DNA of 20,992 nucleotides, taken from NCBI GenBank assembly GCA_900548735.1, contig URMC01000026.1, positions 1 through 20,992 on the forward strand. The letters run 5' to 3'. The position numbers and the translations under genes are program-made. The first letter of the stretch is position 1; each line of letters starts with the position of its first letter. The stretch is from an uncultured Eubacteriales bacterium (lineage in GTDB: Bacteria; Bacillota; Clostridia; Oscillospirales; CAG-272). A model generated the notes under the pieces. It searched no databases. It saw nothing but the letters and a program-made list of their open reading frames with translations, and was not told where the DNA came from. Positions 15,424-20,992 of the stretch are shown here, in pieces.

Positions 15424-15995
15424 TGTTCGCCCTCCTTGACCGGGATCAGGATTTTTACATATGCCGCGCCGTAGCGGTTTTCACGAAGAACGGTAAATGC
15501 GCCCTCTAATTCTGCGTCGCCCCCGAAAACATCTTCCGACTTCCCTGACTCACAGACAAGAATTGCCCGGTCGGAGAGCATTTTGCCCTTTAACAACAAG
15601 GAAAGGCACCGCGGAATTGCCCCCAGAGCATACGGGGGGTCAAGGAAGACCAGGTCAAACGGCGCACCGCGATAGGATTCCAGGTACCGGAAAGCGTCCG
15701 CGGTCATTACGGTGCAGTTCTGCTCTGCTTTGGTGCGGCGCACATTCTCGTCAAGGATGTTTTTCGCCTCCCTTGACTCATCTATCAGCACTGCATGTGC
15801 CGCCCCGCGGCTGAGTGCTTCCAGCCCCAACTGCCCGGAGCCCGCAAATAAGTCAAGGACGTTCCGCCCCTCCAGCTCAAATTGCAGGATCGAAAACACG
15901 GCTTCCTTCGCCCGCTCCGAGGTCGGGCGCGTTGCGTCACCCGGCAGGGTTTCCAGCCGCACGCCGCGCGCTTTCCCGGTAATAATGCGCATCAT
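15420..15995 (-). CDS. rsmD: 16S rRNA (guanine966-N2)-methyltransferase RsmD
   Basis: This 191-residue S-adenosylmethionine-dependent enzyme methylates G966 of 16S rRNA in the 30S subunit. Seen are the N-terminal RIITGKARG (3-11) and TRPTSERAKEAVFSIL (22-37) blocks typical of RsmD, motif I LDLFAGSGQLGLEAL (47-61), the acidic motif LIDES (70-74), and the catalytic LDPPY at 118-122. The first ATG (15995) shares one base with the uvrC stop codon and has GGAG 7 nt upstream; a second in-frame ATG follows immediately. It overlaps coaD by 4 nt. Confidence 0.96.
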   Translation of the reverse strand: MMRIITGKARGVRLETLPGDATRPTSERAKEAVFSILQFELEGRNVLDLFAGSGQLGLEALSRGAAHAVLIDESREAKNILDENVRRTKAEQNCTVMTADAFRYLESYRGAPFDLVFLDPPYALGAIPRCLSLLLKGKMLSDRAILVCESGKSEDVFGGDAELEGAFTVLRENRYGAAYVKILIPVKEGEQ

Positions 15996-17839
15996 TATTT
16001 TTCTCCGTCCTCTCTGTGAAAATACTCATACACGGTATCTGCCAGATGCGCGCCCACACCGGGGGCACCGGCAAGCGCGGCGCGATCCGCACTCTTCACG
16101 CCGGAAAGCCCGCCGAAATGCTTCAGGAGCGCCCGCGCCTTTTCCTTACCCACACCGGGGATTTTTTCCAGGGAAGAGGTGCGAAGCGTTTTCTCTTTGG
16201 CGCCGCTCATCCGCCGGATAGAATAGCGGTGCACTTCCTCCTGTATTCCGTAGATAAAGTTAAACAGCACCCGATCCCGCGCAATGGAAATTTCCGCATT
16301 TTCATCGCAAAGCGCCCGGGTTTTATGAAAATCGTCCTTGACCATGCCGAACACCGGCACGTCAATCCCCATTTCCCGAAGTACCTGCCGCACGGTTGCC
16401 ACGTGGGTCATGCCACCGTCCAACAAAATCAGGTCAGGGAGGTTGGAAAATGCCCCGCCCTCATCGTCAAGGTGAGCAAACCGACGGCGAATGGACTCCC
16501 GCATGGAGGCGTAATCGTCGGTACCCTCCACATCCCGGATGCGGAAGGTGCGGTAATCGCTTTTTCGGAATTTACCGTTTTCCACCACGATCATTCCGCA
16601 GGTCTTGTGTTCTGCCCCGAAGTTGGAAATATCATAGCTTTCAATACGCTCCGGCAGGGTCTCCAGCGCCAGCGCCGAGGCAAGGCGGGAAAGAATTTCG
16701 TTTTCTTTTTTCTCCTCCCGCAACACGCTTGCCGCGCGCTCCGCTGCGTTGCTGACCGCCAGCTCGCACAGTGTTTTCAGTGCGCCGCGCTCCGGTGTAT
16801 GCAACGTGACCTTGCGCCCCGCCAGCTGGGTCAGCGTGGAGGACAACAACTCGGTTTCCTCTTCTTCCAGCGAAAAGGAAAGCAGCACCCGCGGGGGCAC
16901 ATCGTCCCTGCCACAATAATGGTCGTAAAGATAGGAAACCAGCGCCTCATCACCGAGGATCTCGTTTTCCCCGAAAACCGTTTCGCTTTTATCCACCAGT
17001 GCACCGCCACGCACATAAAACACTGCCATCACGGCGATGTTTTCACCCTGATAGAAGCCGAACACATCCTCCGACACGTCGGGAGAAGCAACAACAGTCT
17101 GCTTTTCGGAGAGCTTTTCCAGCGCAAACAGGGTGTCACGCAGAGAAGCAGCCTTTTCAAACAGTTCCGCTTCTGCCGCCGCGTCCATTTCCGCCCGCAC
17201 TTCCCGCCGCACGCCCGCGGTGTTGCCCCGCAGAATCTCGGCGGCAAGAGCGATCCGTTTGCCGTATTCCTCTTCGCTGACCTGCCCGGTGCAGACCCCA
17301 CAGCACTGCCCCATCCGATAGTAAAGGCAAGGGCGCTCCTTGCCGATGTCCCGCGGGAAGCGACGGTTGCAGGTCGGAAGGCATAGTATTTTTTCCAGCG
17401 TGCGCAATACCGACCCCGCCACCGAAACACCGGAATAGGGTCCGAAATAATGCGCTTTGTCCGAGGCTCTTGTACGGGTGAAAAGAAGCCGGGGATACGG
17501 CTCGTTTGTGATTTTTAAATAAGGATAGGATTTGGCATCCTTGAGGCGGATGTTATATTTTGGGGTGTGCTGTTTGATCAGCGTATTTTCCAGCGTCAGT
17601 GCTTCCATTTCGGTATCGCACAGAAAATAGTCAAAGTCCGCCACCAGCGACACCATACGGGCGGTTTTCAGATTCTTGGCGCTGTTTTGAAAGTATTGGG
17701 AAACCCGGTTTTTCAGCTTGCGGGATTTCCCCACATAGATAATCTTCCCGGCGCTGTCCCGCATCAGATATACACCGGGGGTCAGGGGCAACTTGCCTGC
17801 CTTTTCCAAAAGGCGCCGCCGCGTTTCTTCGCTTTGCAT
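15995..17839 (-). CDS. uvrC: Excinuclease ABC subunit UvrC
   Basis: UvrC makes both incisions in nucleotide excision repair after UvrAB find a lesion. The 614 residues contain the GIY-YIG nuclease domain (PGVYLMRD 21-28, IIYVGKSRKLKNRV 33-46), a cysteine-rich segment with CLPTC (153-157), C171 and CC (179-180) like that reported to hold an iron-sulfur cluster in UvrC, a UVR motif (about 205-240), the RNase H-like 5' nuclease domain (ESYDISNFG 400-408, LILLDGG 470-476), and C-terminal helix-hairpin-helix repeats (LEKIPGVGKEKARALL 557-572 and LAGAPGVGAHLAD 589-601). The start ATG at 17839 follows GGGGG by 6 nt. A strong terminator just upstream separates it from the HPr gene, so it needs its own promoter. 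It shares one base with the rsmD start. Confidence 0.97.
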   Translation of the reverse strand: MQSEETRRRLLEKAGKLPLTPGVYLMRDSAGKIIYVGKSRKLKNRVSQYFQNSAKNLKTARMVSLVADFDYFLCDTEMEALTLENTLIKQHTPKYNIRLKDAKSYPYLKITNEPYPRLLFTRTRASDKAHYFGPYSGVSVAGSVLRTLEKILCLPTCNRRFPRDIGKERPCLYYRMGQCCGVCTGQVSEEEYGKRIALAAEILRGNTAGVRREVRAEMDAAAEAELFEKAASLRDTLFALEKLSEKQTVVASPDVSEDVFGFYQGENIAVMAVFYVRGGALVDKSETVFGENEILGDEALVSYLYDHYCGRDDVPPRVLLSFSLEEEETELLSSTLTQLAGRKVTLHTPERGALKTLCELAVSNAAERAASVLREEKKENEILSRLASALALETLPERIESYDISNFGAEHKTCGMIVVENGKFRKSDYRTFRIRDVEGTDDYASMRESIRRRFAHLDDEGGAFSNLPDLILLDGGMTHVATVRQVLREMGIDVPVFGMVKDDFHKTRALCDENAEISIARDRVLFNFIYGIQEEVHRYSIRRMSGAKEKTLRTSSLEKIPGVGKEKARALLKHFGGLSGVKSADRAALAGAPGVGAHLADTVYEYFHREDGEK

Positions 17840-17861
17840 GTTTATCCCCCTTCCAACAGTT

Positions 17862-17915
17862 TAAAAAACCGCGCACAAGGTCAAGGCGGTACCGCCTGAC
17901 CCGCAAGTGCGCGGT
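17862..17915 (-). terminator. Strong intrinsic terminator downstream of the HPr gene
   Basis: Outer arms ACCGCGCAC (17868-17876) and GTGCGCGGT (17907-17915) form 9 bp. Inside them GGTCA-A-GGCGGT pairs with ACCGCC-TGACC with one bulged base (17879-17901). On the minus strand the hairpin is followed directly by TTTTTT. It begins 27 nt after the HPr stop codon. Confidence 0.9.
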
Positions 17916-17942
17916 CATTGCCGATATGTGTTTACCGGCTTA

Positions 17943-18206
17943 TTATTCTCCAAACCCGGTTTTGATCAGTTCTTCCAGCCCGTCCAGTGCCTCGGTCTCG
18001 TCCGATCCGTCGGCAATCAGCGTGATGGTGGTGCCGGGGTTGACCCCAAGCGAGAGAACGCCAAGCAGGCTTTTTGCATTGACCCTACGATCTTCTTTTT
18101 CCACCTGGATGGTACTTTTATACCCGTTGGCTTTCTGAATGAAAAATGTTGCCGGCCGTGCATGCAGTCCAATCGAGTTGGTTACGGTCACGTTGCGAGA
18201 AATCAT
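17943..18206 (-). CDS. ptsH: HPr family phosphocarrier protein
   Basis: HPr carries phosphate from enzyme I to sugar-specific enzymes II of the PTS, and in Firmicutes its Ser46-phosphorylated form acts with CcpA in carbon catabolite control. The 87 residues show GLHARPATFF (13-22) with the active-site His15, and NAKSLLGVLSLGV (43-55) with the regulatory Ser46. Both fall at their canonical numbers only if the ATG at 18206 is the start; this ATG also has GGAG 8 nt upstream, while the in-frame GTG at 18215 does not. The presence of His15 argues against the Crh paralogue. VNAKS is Crh-like wording, so a specialised HPr is possible. It is monocistronic, with promoter at 18283-18311 and terminator at 17862-17915. 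Assignment as the main ptsH cannot be proven without the rest of the genome. Confidence 0.93.
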   Translation of the reverse strand: MISRNVTVTNSIGLHARPATFFIQKANGYKSTIQVEKEDRRVNAKSLLGVLSLGVNPGTTITLIADGSDETEALDGLEELIKTGFGE

Positions 18207-18241
18207 ACCATTCACTCCGTTTCTTTGAGCTTGCCTATACG

Positions 18242-18256
18242 AACAGGATACCTGTT
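18242..18256. repeat. Dyad in the HPr 5' leader
   Basis: AACAGGATACCTGTT is a perfect inverted repeat with 6-nt arms and a 3-nt centre. It lies about 20-34 nt downstream of the predicted transcription start and upstream of the ribosome site. It may be an operator or a small RNA hairpin. It does not match the catabolite-responsive element pattern. Confidence 0.4.
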
Positions 18257-18282
18257 GCTACCCTGCGCTCAGATTCCATAAC

Positions 18283-18311
18283 AGTATAACAGAATTTCGC
18301 CGGAAAATCAA
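18283..18311 (-). promoter_or_regulatory. Probable sigma-A promoter of the HPr gene
   Basis: The minus strand shows TTGATT (18311-18306), 17 nt, then TATACT (18288-18283). The predicted start near 18276 gives a leader of about 70 nt before the ATG at 18206. Confidence 0.78.
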
Positions 18312-18377
18312 TGGGCATTTTGGCGCATTTTAAAAGGCTGTGTCTCCCTCAATCTATGCAATTTTGCCATAAATGCC

Positions 18378-18908
18378 TCAGGCATCCTTGGTAATAGAGG
18401 TAATACGGATGGTCACATCCGCGTTTTCGGTATGCGCCAGCACCGTCTGGTTGACGGCAAGATAGGTCTTACCTTCCAGAAGGAAGGCGTTGTCTCGCCG
18501 GATGCCGCGGCAGGTAAGCGTGCCGGTCACATCCAAAAGATACTCATACTGATCCTGCGGATACACCGCGCTGACAGTATCGCCGTCTGCGTTCACAAAA
18601 TACTCGGTTGCCGCCGCGGTGGAAACCGGCACCGAAAGCGTGCCGAGCGTGATGGTCTCCTCCCCTTCGGTCAGATACAGCTCTGTCCCCTTCTGCAACA
18701 GTTCCACCGTGGTACTGCGCAGTTTTTTGATCTCAAAGGTCACCGTATAGGATTCCATCACTTCTTCATCGGTAAACAGCTTTTGCAGATTCTTGCGTTG
18801 CCATACACCGACGATGCAGAGGATCGCCAGCAAAATCAGCACCACATCCAAAAAATTGACATGCCAGCCGGCACCGCTCTTCTTGGTTTCCTTTTCTTTA
18901 TTTGCCAC
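18378..18908 (-). CDS. DUF4330-like single-pass membrane protein, second copy
   Basis: This 176-residue protein has a short Lys-rich cytoplasmic start, one membrane segment at about 18-36 (beginning NFLDVVLILLAIL, the DUF4330-type pattern), and a beta-rich extracytoplasmic domain. Its function is unknown. The domain runs parallel to that of the preceding gene: both open with a YTV strand, then a Gly-rich turn and a GT-L/V strand, and end with a RG-turn, a strand before T-Y, and a final V-I/V-SL/SI strand. That suggests an old tandem duplication. The start is taken as GTG at 18908, 8 nt after GAGG; another in-frame GTG at 18917 overlaps the ribosome site. It follows the upstream gene by 10 nt and is the last gene of the operon. 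No convincing terminator follows. Confidence 0.78.
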   Translation of the reverse strand: MANKEKETKKSGAGWHVNFLDVVLILLAILCIVGVWQRKNLQKLFTDEEVMESYTVTFEIKKLRSTTVELLQKGTELYLTEGEETITLGTLSVPVSTAAATEYFVNADGDTVSAVYPQDQYEYLLDVTGTLTCRGIRRDNAFLLEGKTYLAVNQTVLAHTENADVTIRITSITKDA

Positions 18909-18918
18909 AACGATCACC

Positions 18919-19497
18919 TCACTTTACAAGCGATACGCACACGCCGCTGCCCGTATATTCCGGGAAAAGGAGCGTGTAGGTCATTCCCACCGCGATCCGA
19001 CAACCGTTTGCCGTGTAGCCGCGGTTTGCCACATATGCCGCGCTGGCTTCAATCGTTACGGAGACGGTATTCAGCGTGTCAGGATAGGTGATGCGGGTAA
19101 CCACGTTACTGCCTACCGCGGAGTCATATTCATACCGCTCCCCGAAGGTTTCATACGGGCGCACATCCACCGCCTTCACTGTGCCGATAGCGGCGCCTGT
19201 TTCGGCGTTGGTCACGGTGTCACCGACATGCAGAGCATTCAGCGTGGCACTGCTGACCCCGGTCAGTTCCACCGTATAGGAGACCGTTCTGATCTCTGCC
19301 TTATCTTTTTTGGAAAAGGAAAACGGGGTGAGCAACGACACGATGAAAAACACCGCGGCAAGAATGGCAAGGATCAGAAGCACGTCCACCAGCAAAAAAA
19401 GCCACCGGTGCCTGCCGTCTTTCTTTTTCTCCGTATAGTGGGTGGGTCTGCCGGGGGCGCCCTGTTCCCGCTTCGGATAGTCGGTATTCTGATTCAT
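18919..19497 (-). CDS. DUF4330-like single-pass membrane protein, first copy
   Basis: This 192-residue protein has a 30-residue polar N-terminus rich in Lys, Arg and Pro, one membrane segment at about 32-54 (WLFLLVDVLLILAILAAVFF), and an extracytoplasmic beta-rich domain with YTVELTGVSSATLNALHVGD (75-94), IGTVKAVDV (104-112) and a C-terminal VGMTYTLLFPEYTGSGVCVSL. It resembles DUF4330 proteins, a family with no known biochemical role that I recall occurring near polysaccharide genes. The start is the ATG at 19497, 8 nt after GAGG; a GTG at 19506 is also in frame but lies within the ribosome site. It lies between the O-antigen ligase-like gene and its paralogue, so a role in surface-polysaccharide assembly or export is a context-based inference only. 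Confidence 0.78.
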   Translation of the reverse strand: MNQNTDYPKREQGAPGRPTHYTEKKKDGRHRWLFLLVDVLLILAILAAVFFIVSLLTPFSFSKKDKAEIRTVSYTVELTGVSSATLNALHVGDTVTNAETGAAIGTVKAVDVRPYETFGERYEYDSAVGSNVVTRITYPDTLNTVSVTIEASAAYVANRGYTANGCRIAVGMTYTLLFPEYTGSGVCVSLVK

Positions 19498-19507
19498 TCC
19501 GATCACC

Positions 19508-20992
19508 TCAATTTATATAATATTCGTATTCCGCAGAAAAGCTGTCATTCTTTTCCTCCTGCGCCTGCCCCCCAAAACGGGAGCGCTCATACCGCATATG
19601 TGCGGCAAACAGCGCACACACCGCGAAAAACAGCACCGCCGCCGCGGGATCATACCATGCGTAATGGAAAAACGAGATCACCAGCACACCGGGCACAAGA
19701 CAGATACCCAGCATCGGCGAAAAGCGCTTTTCCTCCTGTTTTCCGCCAAGGAGAACCGAAAAGGCATTTTGCCAGAGCAAGAGCAAAAAGAACCCAAATG
19801 CAAGCACAAAGAAGAAGCCGTAAGTGCAAAGTGTATAGGCGAAGAAACTGGTGTTTTGTGCGGTGATCAACGCATAGCCCGGCAGATACAGGTGGGAAAA
19901 GTTCTCCACCCCGTTAGTGCCAAGCCCGAAGAGGAACCGCGAAAACCCGGAGCCAATGCCCGCCTTTCCGGAAAACACATGTGCGACCGGGGTGCACCCC
20001 GCCTCTTCCATAAACAGCGCGTTCAGGCGGGTATGAACGACAGGTGGCAGGATTGCATACACCACGGTCAGCACCAGCCCTCCGTAAAGCCCGGCAAAAA
20101 GGAAGCGCTTTTCAAACACCAACAAACCAACCAGCGTCATCAGCAACACCGCGGCAATAGCGCTTTCCACTGTGGAAAGCACCGTGCCCGCCGCGATCAG
20201 CAGTACCGCAAAAAGCGCCGGCAACCGATATTGCTTGCGCGCCCGGAACAAAAGGTACAGGGCAAACGGATAAGCCAAAATCAGAAAATACGCGAAAGTA
20301 TTGCAGTCCGCAAAGCCGGCGCGCACCGCCCCGGCGGGAGAGCGCCCTGCCGCCAGCGCCAGAATAAACTGCACAATGCCGATCATGGCACTGACCGTGC
20401 CCGAAAACAGAATGGCGTTCCGGCAACGGGCAAGCCAGCCCGGAGTGGCAATCACGTTTACCACCACAAAATACATGCCGATCAGCAACAGCATCCGCAA
20501 TGCCGGCAAAAAGGCGCCGCGCGAAAATGAGGCACCGGACAGAAGCACCAGCACTGCGATCAGTAGCACCGGCAGATCCTGAATTTCCAGCCGGAAGGAG
20601 CGGTTGCCCCGCAGAATTTTCACAAAATAGCCTACCAGCGGCAAGAGCACCGCAACCGTAACCAGCACATCGCCTGAGGGCAAAAAGCCCGCAAACGGGA
20701 TGAATAACAGGGCAAGAAACACCCCGGCCTCCGGCACGGCGATCTCCAGAAACAGGATCCCCAGCCATAGCACCGCCGCCAGCACGGAAAGCGGGCGAAA
20801 AAGAGCAAACAGGGCGCCCAGCACCATGGCAAGCGGCACGGCAATCACGTAATACTGCCGCCCGGTTTTCGGCACCTCCCTGAGTACATCGTCCGAAAGG
20901 TCAAACAGCGCCATCAGTAGTTTTCGGACAATGAAGCCATGCAGCATGGCGTATCCCAGTGAAATATCCGAAATCAGCAGGAGTACGCCACG
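19508..20992 (-). CDS. O-antigen ligase / polysaccharide polymerase-like membrane protein, 5' end cut
   Basis: The visible 494 residues form a polytopic membrane protein with about 11-12 hydrophobic segments and no soluble domain. The hallmark is a long extracytoplasmic loop followed by a final helix group: GIGSGFSRFLFGLGTNGVEN, then TAQNTSFFAYTLCTYGFFFVL, which corresponds to the FG-x-G ... H/Q-N-x-(F/Y) ... YG pattern of Wzy/WaaL-type (PF04932-like) polymerases and ligases that handle lipid-linked glycans at the outer face of the membrane. An ATG exists at 20947, but it lacks a good ribosome site and the frame continues without a stop to the right edge, so the true start is probably outside the window. 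The stop (19510-19508) runs into the GAGG site of the first DUF4330-like gene. Confidence 0.75.
   Translation of the reverse strand, partial: RGVLLLISDISLGYAMLHGFIVRKLLMALFDLSDDVLREVPKTGRQYYVIAVPLAMVLGALFALFRPLSVLAAVLWLGILFLEIAVPEAGVFLALLFIPFAGFLPSGDVLVTVAVLLPLVGYFVKILRGNRSFRLEIQDLPVLLIAVLVLLSGASFSRGAFLPALRMLLLIGMYFVVVNVIATPGWLARCRNAILFSGTVSAMIGIVQFILALAAGRSPAGAVRAGFADCNTFAYFLILAYPFALYLLFRARKQYRLPALFAVLLIAAGTVLSTVESAIAAVLLMTLVGLLVFEKRFLFAGLYGGLVLTVVYAILPPVVHTRLNALFMEEAGCTPVAHVFSGKAGIGSGFSRFLFGLGTNGVENFSHLYLPGYALITAQNTSFFAYTLCTYGFFFVLAFGFFLLLLWQNAFSVLLGGKQEEKRFSPMLGICLVPGVLVISFFHYAWYDPAAAVLFFAVCALFAAHMRYERSRFGGQAQEEKNDSFSAEYEYYIN

Noticed and set aside
16016..17386. Long 456-codon open frame on the plus strand
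   Set aside because: It is antisense to uvrC and has no recognisable domain.
18373..18385. ATGCC-TCA-GGCAT dyad centred on the stop codon of the last DUF4330-like gene, as a terminator
   Set aside because: The stem is only 5 bp and no T-run follows on the minus strand, so it is too weak to call.

Overview
This is a GC-rich chromosomal segment (about 60% GC by eye, not counted). It most likely comes from a spore-forming member of the Clostridia, of the Oscillospirales/Ruminococcaceae kind. The basis is a Firmicutes core gene order (yqfC-yqfD-phoH-ybeY-era-recO and rsmD-coaD...ylbN-rpmF), the sporulation-associated genes yqfC, yqfD and ylbJ, an HPr with both His15 and Ser46, and consensus sigma-A promoters in AT-rich gaps. 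The genes are ordinary housekeeping genes plus a small carbohydrate layer. I saw no phage, insertion sequence, CRISPR array, tRNA or rRNA.

Layout. Positions 1-7971 hold one tightly packed minus-strand operon, in transcription order yqfC, yqfD, phoH, ybeY, era, recO, mutS2 and a rhamnulokinase (rhaB) that runs off the left edge. Most junctions overlap or nearly touch. A good internal promoter lies inside yqfD, so the RNA and DNA maintenance genes may be expressed apart from the sporulation pair. Positions 8036-9148 hold ylbJ on the plus strand, divergent from yqfC and closed by a perfect bidirectional terminator. Positions 9196-9948 hold ylbN/yceD and rpmF on the minus strand, each with a perfect-consensus promoter; the rpmF promoter is built into the end of the yceD coding sequence. 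Positions 10063-12525 encode a cytoplasmic GH78 alpha-L-rhamnosidase (minus). It is divergent from nnr, the bifunctional NAD(P)H-hydrate repair enzyme (plus, 12705-14240), and the two promoters are back to back. Positions 14357-17839 hold the minus-strand operon uvrC-rsmD-coaD-membrane protein, with overlapping starts and stops. Positions 17943-18206 encode HPr, with its own promoter and a strong terminator. Positions 18378-20992 hold the end of a polysaccharide operon: an O-antigen ligase/polymerase-like membrane protein (cut by the right edge) followed by two related single-pass DUF4330-like proteins.

How the genes fit together. The left operon combines ribosome maturation (YbeY, Era), PhoH, RecO and MutS2. 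The rhamnosidase and rhamnulokinase could act in one pathway, intracellular release of L-rhamnose followed by its phosphorylation, although they sit about 9 kb apart in different transcription units. HPr links the region to sugar uptake and carbon control. The most distinctive part is the O-antigen ligase plus paired DUF4330-like module. I found no clearly new system; the more interesting signals are regulatory architecture and gene-order anomalies.
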